From Polyporus tsugae (Eukaryota; Basidiomycota; Agaricomycetes; Polyporales; Polyporaceae): a stretch of DNA of 64,000 bases. Position numbers and translations under genes: made by a program. Shown in pieces: positions 34,501 to 46,093 of this stretch. The stretch spans positions 1,054,001 to 1,118,000 of the forward strand of contig JAHRBS010000005.1 of assembly GCA_024305745.1 (NCBI GenBank), in the 5' to 3' direction. Within the stretch, counting starts at the first letter, position 1; each line of letters starts with the position of its first letter. The notes below the pieces were generated by a model, which was given only the letters and a program-made list of their open reading frames with translations, was not told the DNA's origin and ran no database searches.

Positions 34501-35797
34501 AACTGTGATGATGAGGGCGACTGTGACAAAGGGCTCCATCACGTTCCTGGCCACGAACATGTCATCTGCAGTAGACAGGGTGAGCGATGCACACCACATA
34601 AGACATCGCATGTTGGAGCATCACCTGTCGTTACAATGACCGGGCCATCTTCGAGCCCGTCGAGGTTCACATGCGGAAGTTTCATCACCTCGTTCCTCCA
34701 CGCGGTGAGCTGCGCTCGCACAGCTCGCTCCGTATAGGTCTCAATATCCTGGACGAGCCGTTCGTGCAGTCGGTCGACGCTACGGTCACCAATGGGGAGC
34801 AGATGCGACGCTTGAGCATGAAGATTTGGCAATGTTACGGTGCGGTACTCCACGAACTCCGCAGTGGGAGGATCGGAAGCATCCAGATCAGACGGTGGAT
34901 CGTTGTAGCTGTGAGGGGTGTCGGTGAATTTGAGAATTGGGTGCTTGAAGCGTGCCTCGGCGCGATGGAGTATAGATTGTATATCTCCGATTTCTCGCAA
35001 GCGTTGCTGTGGCCGAGGCGGTAAGCTAAGAGCACAGACAAAGCGGACCTCCATGGAATACGCTCACCTCCGGACTGACGGTGTCGTCCACAAGTATCTC
35101 GTCGAACTCAAGCGCAGGAGGGTCATCAGACTCGACGTGCGTCTCCGGTGCTCCTTGGACGGCGGGCTGCGTCTGCACAGGACGTTAAGATTGCAACCTG
35201 ACGCGCGAAGTTTCCGAAGAGAAATGACTTACGTTAGTCGCAAGCCTATCTGCTTCCACGTCATAGCGACACATCGGACGCTCATCATGCTCGACGACCA
35301 GCTCGGTGGTTGCTTGAACAGTATCCTGCTTCTTCATATGGCGCGTTAGATCGCAACTGGACGCGAACTTTTGACAGGCGAATGACTTACGCTGGTCTCC
35401 GCACTGACTCCCTGCACGTCGCTAGCACGCGTTCGACGTCCATCGGGCTCAATGTGCGACTCTGAAGCTGCGTCGTGCTGCTTCGTATGGTGCATTAGAT
35501 TGCGCTTTGAAAGAGATATCTTCGAAGGGAATGACTCACGTTGGTTGCGACGCTGTCTACCTGAACGTCGCGGCGACGCACAGCTATGGAATCCTGCGAT
35601 CGGACGGCCAACCGGTCGGACATTGTGGCCAAAAGAACGTCCGTTCCGGGTGAGCGCGAAGCGTATTTCGGCTTCGCCGTGTGGCTGCTGACGGTCTTCG
35701 GATCCAGGAGTCGTCCAGGTCGATGTTCGCCATGTTCGTCCAAGTAGGTCCATTTCTTACAGTCCTCACAGGTACACGGCTTCTTTTTCAAAGCCAT
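31546..35797 (-). pseudogene. Tnp2 (CACTA/EnSpm-like) transposase, one in-frame stop
   Basis: Exons 35797-35540, 35480-35391, 35331-35233, 35172-35068, 35006-34625, 34565-33031, 32979-32388, 32333-31546 join in frame (about 1,282 codons). The start MALKKKPCTCEDCKKWTYLD with GRLLDP and a following His is the N-terminal cysteine knuckle of basidiomycete Tnp2-like transposases. Later marks: YACCPRCCALYAP, the SLFVDWFNPYGNKKAGKSHS core, VVGIIPGPREPALEELN, FAGHSSKHLCSFCPLL, LDSMHNLFLGELRHHC, GWWAFPFERYNGLMHRVN and QISRIFLHTR. Within the catalytic region a TGA at 33786-33784 falls between LNLPIDM and YAPEYIYVVGIIPGP, where relatives have Arg; otherwise no frameshift was found over 4.2 kb. A CGA to TGA change would explain it. 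Exons 2-4 and their introns look tandemly amplified. Recently disabled copy. Confidence 0.83.
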
Positions 35798-35997
35798 GAG
35801 ACGCAGCAGGAGAGAGGGGAAGGAGGAGAAGGGGAAAGAAAAAAAGGTGGGGAACGAATTAATTATAAGGGCCGTCCAACGATGAAAGTAGATAACAGAA
35901 CGCGAACAGGTTATCAATTGATCTCAGTAACGAGGGAGACACATTCATATTGACTAATGGGGAATAAAACGATGGTAGCATTTACAGCGCCGAGTGC

Positions 35998-37222
35998 TCA
36001 CGCGCGAGCCAATTGCCATACGGGGCGATCTTCGATGGATGACCGAGTGCAATACCCAAAGATCAGAAGGAAGAGAATGAACCAGACTAAGCCCCAGATA
36101 AGGCCAGTGGGAAGCGTGATAATTCCGGCGCAGCGAGTGGATGCCCACTGACAGCCATGGATCACGGTCTTCAACACGTGAGTCTGGTTGATGCGTAAAG
36201 TTAGCAACGCCTCATTTCCGAGCAGCGACTGAACGACGCACCATTCGGCCAAAGATGCGACTTGCTATCTGTGCACCTGATGTCAGTAACTCCAATACAC
36301 GCCGGCCGTAGTCGTCTCGCAGTGTGTCTCAAAGCTCTTGAAAGGCTGCTGGCAGGACGGAGCGGCGAGCATCATTCGCTTTCAGCTCTTCTAGCTCGGC
36401 TTCGAGACCGCGCAAGGCATCGAGGATCGTCGTGTTTCGCTCGTTCATGGAGGCGAGGTCGACGTTCAGTTGACAGACGTCTTCGCTGAGTGTGTTTTGA
36501 ACAGCGATCGCAAGTCATTCCTCACTCCGCATCGCCTCGCGCTCCTTCCGAACGTGCTCTGAAGAAAGTCAGGGACATGTCGGTGACTTCCGTAGAGCAG
36601 TGAGCTTACCACGAGCGCGATACAGCAGCCTATTCGCCCTATACTGCACGCTCCCCACGTCCCCCCGGACATTGACCATCGTGCTCTCCAGGTTCAACAA
36701 CCGTTCACTGGTCTCCTCCTGTAGAATAGAAGGCACGTTACACTGCGGGTTCAGGGCGATCGTTCGGGGGGTGAGGACGTACCTGCAGCTGAGCAAGCTG
36801 CTTGGTAGCTTCGAGCGTTTGGCTAATGAGCGTAGCGACGGCCACCATATCTTCGGTCCCTTGCGTCAAATCCTCCCGACCGGGAGCAGCGTCTTCCCCT
36901 TGCGCAATCCTAGAAAACATTGGCGACCGACAAGAGGGAGCGGGTTGAACAAAACTCACTGATTCCCTGACACTCTTGAGACCAGCTCATGAGACAGACT
37001 TAGAAGCGTCGACACGGTGCGAGCGACCTCTGTGGAGGAGGCAAGGGCTTTGACCGCCGGTTCTATGGTTAAGTCACCACCGTCGACAGAGGAAGGGGGC
37101 GAGCGGAGAGGAGAGGCGGGTTGGGAAGACGAGTCGGTGGGGGAGTGATGAAAGGCGATCGAGGAGATACTGGAAGATAGAGAGGATTCGCCACTTGGAG
37201 ATCCAACGAACGTCGGGGACAT
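35998..37222 (-). CDS. Coiled-coil protein with C-terminal membrane segment, 306 aa
   Basis: Exons 37222-36960, 36909-36783, 36718-36610, 36558-36526, 36480-36359, 36264-35998. N-terminus is Ser/Pro-rich (MSPTFVGSPSGESSLSSS). The centre is predicted coiled coil: TLISQTLEATKQLAQLQ, EETSERLLNLESTMVNVRG, HVRKEREAMR, MNERNTTILDALRGLEAELE. The last exon has a strong membrane helix, LIWGLVWFILFLLIF, followed by a short tail. The fifth intron uses a weak GTCCTG donor; without it the frame would meet a TGA at about 36330, so either the intron is real or the gene is broken. Topology suggests an endomembrane or nuclear-envelope protein; this is inference. Confidence 0.58.
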
Positions 37223-37866
37223 GTCGCTGTGTGCGTTGAGGGGCGTAAATTGGTGGTCAGGTTGAGATTTGGTTGGGAGGTGAGCAGCTCGAGGTCATTC
37301 GAAGCGGGCCCCATAACTATGCTCCCAGAGATAAAGCGTGATCGGCTTAAAGAGCCAGCCATAGAAGGACGCAGCATCGAGGAGGTAAAGATATAAAGAA
37401 GGCGCATGAATGTACGCGGGCAAAAGTCGGCAAGCAAATGCGCGTTGCAGTGCTTTCAACGTAGCGATGGTTTGCGCATGTTTGCCAAAGGCATTGCACC
37501 GGCTCCCGGCCCAAAAACATCGCCTTGCCGTAGGCGCTACAGTACCAGAAGAAGCGCAAGCGACCACGGATAACGAAACATTAAGCTCCTCTGAGTCCTC
37601 TCATTCGTTCAATTGCACAGACAAATATCGGTGTAACTACAGCATATAACTACATCAATAAACGGAGTCTGGCTAACTGGTACACCGGCATAATACTATA
37701 CTAAACTGCGTCCAGTTGAACGCATTCACCGCAACGTCGTGGGCATCGGATGCTCAATCTGGTCTCGACGTCGTGAGCATCAGAGGCTCGATCTAGTCCC
37801 AACGTTGAGAATACGTGAGCCGATACGAAAGGTGCAGGAAAAGGACGACCAACCTCACCTTGGATC
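37223..37866. other. Spacer
   Basis: Promoter side of the coiled-coil gene and 3' side of the next. No feature recognised. Confidence 0.5.
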
Positions 37867-39104
37867 TCAGAAATCTACGTCATCCAGGTCGTCGCCGACG
37901 ATGGGCTCACCCAGACGTCGCCAATCTTCACCATCTTTGAACCACTTGCTGAGGGCCTGTTCGTTGCCCCTGGCCCCGTACCAGATGCGGACATGGTACA
38001 AGCTGGGGTGTGCCTTTGCGCTGGCAGGAGGACGGCGCAAGGCCCGCGTTCGCACACCATAGACCCATCCTAAAACGAGTGAACGCTCAAGATCGTAGTT
38101 TCCGGGCTGCCGAACCAACCCAGCAGAGGTTTGGAGCGAAAGCTCTTCGAGAAAACGGAGCTTACGCAAGGTGCAAGCCCATGTGAGAGCGTCGTTGAAT
38201 GGACGACGTCCAGACTGAACGCGTCTCTGTCATATGAATGGGATCAGGTACTGCGACAGAGAGGAGCAGGACGACGGAACTTACCACGGAGGCCCCGCGC
38301 TGCTCGAGGAGCTTGAGTTTCCGCAGGAACAGCGCAAACAGGCTGAGGTTGTCCAGAACGTCGACGTCATCCGGGAAGAAGTCGATGGTAAGGCTATATA
38401 AGCCAGAAGCGCACATGGGAGACGTGCGGAAAACGACTCCGATACGAGGGCCCCCTGTCGACTTGCCGATCGTAAGACGGAAAAGGTCGCTATGCGCAAG
38501 TGATCGCACGCATTCGGCGTCGCATTCGAGGTCTGTGACGTGGGCAAGGTCGACTTCGAGAAGCGGGCACCGTCTCGTAGGGCCACAGGGCCCCAAAACA
38601 AGAACAGACACTGACTGGTGGCGCGCCAGGAACGCGGCAAGAACAGCGTGGGGTAGGTTGGACTTGAAAAATTGGAGACCGCCGAAATTGACGTCGAGAA
38701 GAAGGTCGGGTGGCGTTGTAACGGGTAGAAGGAGGGTGAGGTCCGTGAGGTGGGGAACGAGTTGTAAGGATGTGTAGATGGGCAGGATATGAGCTTCTTG
38801 AAAAACAGGCAAGCCCGAGAGACGGATGATGAGGTCTTGAATCCTGGTGCCAGACCGGATTTTGACGCTCATGTCGTCAACGAAACGCTGGGCATTCTCG
38901 ATGGACGAGATCGTGAACACGCCCTGTCGGACCGAGTTAAAGTCTGAGTGCGTCGATTGGTCTGATAATAACTCACATGAGAGGAGGCTACCACCACCTG
39001 CTGAAGGACCACTGAGAACGCATACGGTACAACACGAGAGGAAAACGACTTACACGGACTGATGGGTGGCGAGCGACAAGACTGATGTCGGCGTTGCGAG
39101 ACAT
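37867..39104 (-). CDS. LRR-like protein of unknown function, 356 aa
   Basis: Exons 39104-39054, 38997-38977 (a 21-nt microexon), 38923-38285 and 38226-37867 join in phase 0. Leucine-spaced segments such as LVPHLTDLTLLLPV, LEVDLAHVTDLECDA, LYSLTIDFFPDD and LRKLRFLEELSL resemble degenerate leucine-rich repeats of fungal F-box-type proteins, but no clear F-box is seen in the short N-terminus. A TATA-like CTTATAC about 45 nt upstream of the ATG supports the start. The acidic C-terminus ends DDLDDVDF. Confidence 0.68.
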
Positions 39105-39850
39105 GGAGAGTGCAGAAGTAGCGTGGGCGGGGGAGCCAAGGGTTGAGAAGTATAAGAGGGCCCTGGGCCGTCCCGCCCATGATAAAGAACGTTTGGTGAT
39201 TGACCCCGGTGCAAAGGGATAAACGAGCATTTCCCTTCGTGTGCTTTGTTAGTCTAAGTGGATCGCAGTAATCACAGTAACCTCGTACCTGTATCTCCGA
39301 ACACACATTGCCGAGCTTGGTATGCAGAGGACAGGCATCGAGAATTTTGCCCACAACGCCCAGGAACTTAGTGGACGATTAGGGGTGATCGTGTGGGCAG
39401 AAAGGATATAGTTATAGGACGTACTTCGTCGATCAGTTCATCAATATTGAATTTGGGCTATTGGCCAGCATGTTCGCGAGCCGAACGAGGGTTTGAGGCG
39501 GCCTATTACACAATCCCAAAATGTGGTCTCGAAGGATACGCAGAGCATGGAGAGCGCGAGCGCGGACGACAATTAGTGGAGTAGCAGCGGGACGGGGCAA
39601 GGCGCCGTTGACACGTGAATTGCAACGCCTCAGCAAGCTATTGGGCGATAAACGAGCGGAGAACTGGAAGGAAACTATGGGTCGACGAAGGGCAGAAGGA
39701 AACGCGTCGATGCGACCCGGTTGCGACTTGGAGCTGTGGCCGAGGCAGTGCGGGCGCGGGCGTCAATAACTTGTTGTCTTCCAACCCGAGTCGCTACTGA
39801 ACGTTGAACGCTCCCACAAGCACGGAAGCAAGATCTCGTCGTATCTCGCC
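39105..39850. other. Divergent promoter region
   Basis: Includes the TATA-like element at about 39147-39155 (minus strand) of the LRR-like gene and the promoter of the WD40 gene. No gene supported. Confidence 0.55.
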
Positions 39851-41351
39851 ATGTCTCCGCCCGGAATGCCGGTTCTGCGCTACAAAGAAGTCTTCAGCAC
39901 CGATGTCCATGCTGTAGGCATCACGTCTATAGCGTTCAGTCCCCACGGTACTTTCCTGGCCGCTGCCGGACTCGACGGGAAGGTGTGCGTCTGGTACGTT
40001 GAAAACAGCCGAAGTCACCGTACATTTACGGGAGAAACCGCCGTACTCTCCCTTGCTTGGCTTCCCAACCGCGAAGACAAAATTGTAATTGGCTATCAAG
40101 ATGGCAATGTCGCGATCCTTTCGCTGACTTCGACCGTGAGTGGAACGTGTTTTTCTTAAGTCGGTGTTATCATGACATTTTATGTACAGACAGCTATCCA
40201 TACCAATGGATTTTGGGCCCATAATTTTCCTGTGGAATGCTTGGACATCTGTGGAGATCTCATTGCAATGGGTGCTCAGCGTGAGGTGCGTGTATGGGAG
40301 TGGCACCATAATGGTTGGTCTTTGTTCCAGACACCACTTGCCGGGTTGTTGACATTCTTCAGAACCATGGAAGAGGATCACTACTCTTCCGCAGCCTCCA
40401 ACTACTTCTCACAATTATGCTTTGGAGATCCTCGTCACAAGTGTACAATGGATGTCCTGGCGGCGCCTCAGAACGCCAGTGTTGTCAGTAACTTACATGA
40501 ACCACGGTGTCTTGTACGTTTTCGCCTTAGCGATTGATATCCTGATCGTGGAGATATACTCAAGCGGTTCTAACAGCTTATACGAAGCTACATCGTGGAC
40601 GTTGGTGCACAGGATTCCCATCCAGCTCCCAATGTATTTGTTTCTATTCTATCTCACGAGATCCCCCACTGAATGCACACCCAGCGCTCGCACCCGCCTT
40701 TCCGCCAACGGTGATTTGATCGCCGTCTCTAGCTTAGGAAAGGGCTTCGATGTTTACGATACACTGTCCGGGGCGGCCAAGTGCACCTTTCCTCACGATG
40801 CTCGTGAGAAGTACTTGACCCCCGTACTGTTCATCCACGGGGATACCGGCGTCGTGACAGGAACAACCATAGGGACGGCAACCTTATGGGATGTACATAG
40901 CTCCCTCAAGATTCAAGATTTGCCGCATCAGAGTACGTTGAATTGTTGTTCTCTCTTACCCTCGCCGAAACATCATATACCTCCCCAGAGGACGACCGAG
41001 TGCTCTGTCTTGCGGTACGTCAAGCCTGACCTGCATGTAACTGCGCCATCTGATAGTTGGCTAGGCGCACTACGTCCCGAACATAGATCGGTTCTTGATC
41101 GCGACAGGCACCTATGGTCGCCGTGGGCAGCCCATTGTGAAGGTATGGGCAACTGCTGGAAAATTGGCCAGCAGCCAGGCAATCGGAAACGCTACACGCA
41201 AGGTGAGCTTGATGTGGTGGCGGCGATTGTTGGCGTCAACTCAACAGCGTAGACTCAGGGGCTCACATGGATTGCATATGTCGTCATCGCAATTTTTGCT
41301 CTTCTCGCCTTTCTATTTTTCGCACCGAAATCTCAATCCACATCGCTGTAG
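39851..41351 (+). CDS. WD40-repeat protein with C-terminal membrane anchor, 373 aa
   Basis: Eight exons: 39851-40135, 40190-40313, 40363-40513, 40577-40633, 40685-40932, 40989-41014 (26 nt), 41065-41202, 41259-41351. WD-type blades are visible as ITSIAFSPHGTFLAAAGLDG with VCVWYV, LIAMGAQREVRVWEW, RLSANGDLIAVSSLGKGFDV and FLIATGTYGRRGQPIVKVW. The last exon encodes ITWIAYVVIAIFALLAFLFF-like hydrophobic sequence (read GLTWIAYVVIAIFALLAFLF) and a short polar end, a tail-anchor topology. This would place a beta-propeller on the cytosolic face of a membrane. The family recurs in basidiomycete genomes as I recall, without known function. Frame continuity across eight exons makes the model solid. Confidence 0.85.
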
Positions 41352-42900
41352 TTAGAGGCTGCTGTACTAGTTCTATTCGCCTTCCATTATTCGTGTTCAT
41401 ACCTTTACCAATGCGAGTTCAAACCGAGGCACCATACATTTGGAATACGAGGGTACATCGACCACTACTCAACAGCGTCAGTGAGCCAGATGTTGCACTA
41501 TCCCAACCTTCTCCTTCATCCGCGCCTCGACCATCCAGACGCCGCCAAGGTTGGAAGGCTCCATCTGATTGAAATGGAATGGATGGGGGCAGCGCGGCGC
41601 GAAACAATGCAAACAAATGACGCACCAGAATTTGCCTCGCGATGAAGTCCCCCGGCTTGCCCTCAGCGGAATGACCACACATGGTATAGGACTTGCGGCG
41701 GCGCTCCTGGGTTGTTAGTCAGGCTCACGAGGGCCGCAGCGTCGCGCTCACATCGCTCACAGAGCCCTCTGGGCCCTGTCTGGTCCATCTTGCAGATTCA
41801 GAACCAGGTCGCATATAACCGCATCCCCGGGTTGGTGGCGAAATCACGGTCCTCCTGCGCATGTACACGCGTACAGAGTGCAGGTCACTTTGAGAGGACT
41901 AGTGTGGGAGTCGTACTGGGGAAACCAAAGCGCATAGCGAGAGCGAGGGCATGCACAGGCATAGATGTACAGGCAGCTAGCAATAAGCATGCTCGGGTTG
42001 GTCCTGGGTGTGATAAGTAAGTACGTACCTGAGCCATAGACGCTCTCCGATGTTCATGAACACCTCGCTCTCTCTACGAGCCGGTTGCCTTTCCGAGTGC
42101 GGAGTCGGGAGAGAGAGGACGCAGACTGTAACCGTAGACGACAGCATTCCTTGTGGGAAACAATAAGCTGGGGCAGGGTAGGAACTGGTAAGCTGAGGGA
42201 GCGATGTGGTGCGCCCTGGCGGCAATCGTGCAAGGCTCCAAGCCCTATATCTCCGAATGAAATCTGCGCCTGCGGAGAATGAAATGGGGCGCTTTGCGGA
42301 CTTTTGCACTCTGGTTGCACTCCTCCGCGCCTTCTCGCAGATGATCCCGGCCTTCGCGCGTTGACGGCCCCTTCCGCGCGTTGTCCTCCATTGCTATAGC
42401 CTTTCCTTTTTTCAACCGCGCGCACTGCTGGACGTGACGACGGCCGACCTCTGTTACGGAGAGGAACAGTGTATGTGTGGGTATGCAAATAAGTGACCTG
42501 TCGTTCTCTCCGGGCGTCTCTGACAACTCTACACATTCGCCTTACCCACAGGTCCACATATTGCGTGGTGGGACGGGCATAAACCCTCCCTAAGGTAGAG
42601 ATGCCATTGCCTAGCTGCTCCGAATTGAGCGACGGCGAGTTCAGACAAAGGTAAGTTTCGTCCCGCGTCATACGTCGCCCTTGTTGAACTGTGCCGTTTT
42701 CCTTCGCTTGAACAGGCCGAAAGGACGTAGTCGCAGGGAGGACGTTACCCCACTTGCCGCCTCCGCATAGTTTTCTCTAGTTCCCTCCGTGCTGTGAATC
42801 ACTCGTGCCCTCCATGGTGCAAGTCTGATCAGTTCATCCTTTCTCGGGAAGGGGCCTTTCATTTCTCCATTTGATAAATACGCCTACATGCTCCCACTCC
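41352..42900. other. Gene-poor stretch
   Basis: Frames at 41419-41682 and 42054-42671 (minus) are open but have arginine-rich, out-of-frame-like composition and no consistent splice chain. I do not support a gene here. Confidence 0.5.
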
Positions 42901-43152
42901 ATGTCTCGCATCTCTCTTCCTCACTGCTCCACACAGCGGAGTCTCTCGACTCATCTCGACCACTGGTTCCAGTATTTCGCGATCACGGTTCCTGTGCTCG
43001 TGTCGACGCTACTGGCCCCCAATGTGTACCAGTCCCGCGGTGAGTCACTCTGATGCTCCATAGAGACGACAACAAATGAACCATCCGCTCTTCGTTTAGA
43101 AGTCTACTCTGGAAACTTCGACTGGATGCCGATCGGGTGCGACATAAGTGAT
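42901..43152 (+). CDS. Possible short hydrophobic protein, 3' part unresolved
   Basis: Exons 42901-43039 and 43100-43152 join in frame with good splice signals (GTGAGT, TTTAG). The product starts MSRISLPHCS and has a hydrophobic stretch YFAITVPVLVSTLLAP, then YSGNFDWMPIGCDISD. A further GTGCGT donor follows, but I could not find a coherent next exon. It may be a small gene or a relic. Confidence 0.35.
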
Positions 43153-43812
43153 GTGCGTTTTCGATCCTCACTAAACGGTTGGCGGCCCTTGACGTGCAAA
43201 ACCAGGCGCTACGCTTGTAACCCGCCCTTCAGCCAACGGCTCTGCTCACGTCCTTGCGTCTGTATGTACATCGGCGGCCAGGAGGCTGAGGGACATGTAT
43301 CAAACTCAGTGGTGTAATACGCTTCTTACGCTCTCTCGCGTGTTAAAATGTGTGTACCATTCTCCGGCATCGTCGAACATGCATCGAGTTCGCCTCTACA
43401 TGCGCTGTAATCATATGTCTTTCCGAACAATTACAGAGAAGATTGCGGCACCTGTATTGACCTGGTACTGCGCGAATATTGATAGCCCCCATTGCTCATT
43501 TAGCGGGCATGATGTGACATGTCACCTGGGGGCTCCGGGCTGGCGCCTACTTCTCTCCCCACCATCCACTGACGTGCTGCCCCTGCTCTGGCTCTGGAAC
43601 CACTTTCCGCTGGCTCTCGTCTCTGCTGCCGTTTTTTTCGCACCCACAATGCAACATTTTTTGCTTTCGCAATCATTGAACCGCGTGCGCGGCATCGTCG
43701 CGGCGTTCAAATCGCGACGAGGTTCTCTTTTGTTCGGCTCTACGCGTCCGATATAAAATCAACACACACGTTCGGATTTTTGACTCCACAGTGTCAATCC
43801 TTCGGATCCACA
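43153..43812. other. Spacer and promoter of the 43.8-kb gene
   Basis: A TATA box (GATATAAAATC) at about 43750-43757 lies about 60 nt before the ATG at 43813. Confidence 0.6.
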
Positions 43813-44548
43813 ATGGCCTACAACCCTAGGTAAGTTGTTCTTCACACCGCCTATGGTGGGTTGGTTGACATTTGTTCCAGCGACCCGCCTTATATCACGC
43901 TGTCGACGCCCCACGCCTGGTACTGCGATGGCGCAGAAACTCCCGCAGAAGGCTCGGATGCATGGAAACGGGTGATCGTGGTAGTCGCCGAGTTAACGCC
44001 TAAGACCAGTAAGGTTTCAAGTTCCTACCTGACTGCCCATGACCAAACCATACCACAGGCTGTCTCGTCGTCTGTCCTGCAATGGACTGCAACCTTGCAC
44101 CCTACCCTTACCAGCCCACTGTTCAGGTGCTCTTCCCCGAAGATCATGCCCTCCTTACGTCTTCCGATGCGGTACGTTTTCTTGGCCCGGCGTAGAGATG
44201 GAACTTTGAGCGTTCCTTTACCAGGAAAGCCAGGTAGTTTGCTTCCGTCTTGTCGAGAAGGAACGCGCGTCGCACTTCAGTCTTCGGTTTGCCGACCGCC
44301 TAGAATTCTGGGACTGCGTGCGACTCATCTCGAACGTCCTTTGCGACGCTGAGGGACACCGCTGCGACCTTGTTTCTCGGATGTCGCAGGTCATCGAGAT
44401 GGTCCCATCTCATGAACCCGGTCAAGCCTCTCAGGGCCTTTGTGCTGACCCGGCACATGCACCGCGTATGTCCTCTCTATCGCTTCATTTTCACCGCTGT
44501 GACACATATCGGCCAGCAGGGGATGAAGGCATGCAAATGGATCGCTGA
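43813..44548 (+). CDS. Small basidiomycete-type protein, family member 1, 193 aa
   Basis: Exons 43813-43829 (17 nt), 43881-44008 (128 nt), 44059-44171, 44225-44548. It starts MAYNPSDPPYITLSTPHAWY and contains HFSLRFADRLEFWDCVRLI. The gene at 45.0 kb has the same plan, the same first two exon lengths and matching segments, so both are real and paralogous. No domain recognised; no signal peptide. The C-terminal end is uncertain because a GTATGT donor at about 44470 could splice out part of the last exon in frame. Confidence 0.66.
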
Positions 44549-45021
44549 TGTCTCTATGTGATGTACGACTCCATCCATTACGCCCAGCTTGTTGTATACA
44601 TATGTACCATACACAACGTTAACGCTTACTGTCTACGACACTTGTCCACCTCTATCCAGCTGCGAGCACACGCTCTTCGGTAGACGGAGCGAGTGCTGGC
44701 GTCTTTGGAAATCGGAGCATCACGCGATGCTGTACGTACTACGCACGCCATGCCGGTCTTTCGCATCAACTCGTTCCATGTCCAGCCTTCCAACTCCGAG
44801 ACTTCTAGATTGTTCTCATGCTATCACGACTAATCCACATGTCGCCTTGTTTTGTTGTGATGCAGGGAACCCAGTTCTACACCACTACACACGTTGCCCT
44901 CCTTTGTCTGAATTTCAATCCACTGGCATGGCAAATTCGACGGCAAGGTCGTTGCCGTCGAGTTTAATAGGCCAGGCGCATAGCGAGAGGGGGGTCGGTA
45001 TCAACCGCAGCGCCGCTCAAC
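44549..45021. other. Spacer between paralogous small genes
   Basis: A plus-strand frame crosses it but overlaps both flanking genes out of frame; treated as chance. Confidence 0.5.
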
Positions 45022-45875
45022 ATGAGTGCTTCAGACAGGTACGAACGCTGTCTGACTGGTGTGCACTCCACTCATTCGCACAGGGACCCTCAAATCATCT
45101 TTTCCACCACTCGAGTGGCTGCGGCCTCGTCGCACAACAACATGCTCCCTGCCCTTCCATCAACCGATGTTCAGTTCCGAGTTGTGCTTTCCAAACTTGC
45201 GCCGGAGTTATGTAAGGCCACAACTACTACGTTCTGCCCGCTCGTCTCTTCCTCATTCACTGCTTCTGTAGATTCGTTGTTCATCTTCAAGCTTGCCGAT
45301 GGAGAACATGATGCAAACATGCCCGAACCTGAGGTCACGATCCTCATCTGCGACGCTACCTGGACTGCGCACGAAGAGGTGAGTGCGTATCACCGTTTTG
45401 TGCCGGAATTACTCATCTGAGCCCGAGCGGAAAGCAATCCGGTGTTATTACCGTATGTGGCGCCACGAGCGACGACCCCCACTTTTCCCTGCATCTTCGT
45501 TTCGACGACAGGGAGGACTTCTGGACGTTCCTGCGCCTCCTCATCACCGCCAAGGAAGCCACATACAGGCGCCACATGGAGATCAGCAGCCTTGTCAGGC
45601 GGGCTATCAGTATGGTGCCTCAAGGCAAAGGTGAGCCAACCGTCGCGAACAGGTGCACATTCTCGCTGACTGAATTGCGTACATCCGAATCGATAATGGT
45701 ATCGCACCCGCAGAGTAACTTGAAGCTATCTAGATCAGCCTCTCCGGAGTCCCGCCTCCCATACTCGTCTCGCCTTGCCATCACCTATGCCATAGTAGCT
45801 TCCGCGGTCCTCATGTTTGTAATGTTCATAACTTTCCCATACTCGTGTAATGAAATGAGCCTGCGGGCGGCCTAG
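45022..45875 (+). CDS. Small basidiomycete-type protein, family member 2, with membrane segment, 230 aa
   Basis: Exons 45022-45038 (17 nt), 45084-45211 (128 nt), 45272-45378, 45435-45875. Starts MSASDRDPQIIFSTTRVAAA, comparable to MAYNPSDPPYITLST of member 1, and has HFSLHLRFDDREDFWTFLRL aligned with HFSLRFADRLEFWDCVRL. After MVPQGKG the frame stays open through a hydrophobic helix, AITYAIVASAVLMFVMFITF, suggesting a C-terminal anchor absent from member 1. A GTGAGC right after MVPQGK could start an intron, but splicing it to the nearest acceptor gives an immediate stop. Function unknown. Confidence 0.66.
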
Positions 45876-46093
45876 AAGTGGTCATACTGCTGTGCCCCAT
45901 AACAAGCCTTCGGCAGCGTCTCGGGACGCTGTGGCCAAACACATGTAAACAGCTTTCGCGAGTTGTTGCGCCCAATTCTCCATCTCTCTCATGCAAATGC
46001 AGCCGCGTCCATCTACTCCTTCCCTTCTTCGTTTCTCTCTCTCTCGCTCTGCCCTCACGACCAATACTCTCCCAGGCGCGAAGCGCAACCCCA

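Noticed and set aside
36325..36335. Apparent second nonsense codon (TGA) in the coiled-coil gene at 36-37 kb
   Set aside because: An intron with a weak GTCCTG donor removes it and restores the membrane-helix exon, so I do not claim inactivation.
41419..41682. Minus-strand frame starting MCGHSAEGKPGDF, with a possible upstream exon MDQTGPRGLCERCERD
   Set aside because: Joining them needs a 22-nt intron, too short to be credible.
42054..42671. Minus-strand open frame of 205 codons
   Set aside because: Arg/Ser-rich composition with no domain or splice context; likely chance in GC-rich sequence.
43295..43756. Plus-strand open frame of 153 codons
   Set aside because: Runs through the TATA box of the 43.8-kb gene and has no coherent protein pattern.
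44589..45215. Plus-strand open frame of 208 codons
   Set aside because: Overlaps the well-supported exons of the 45.0-kb gene in another frame and crosses its promoter.
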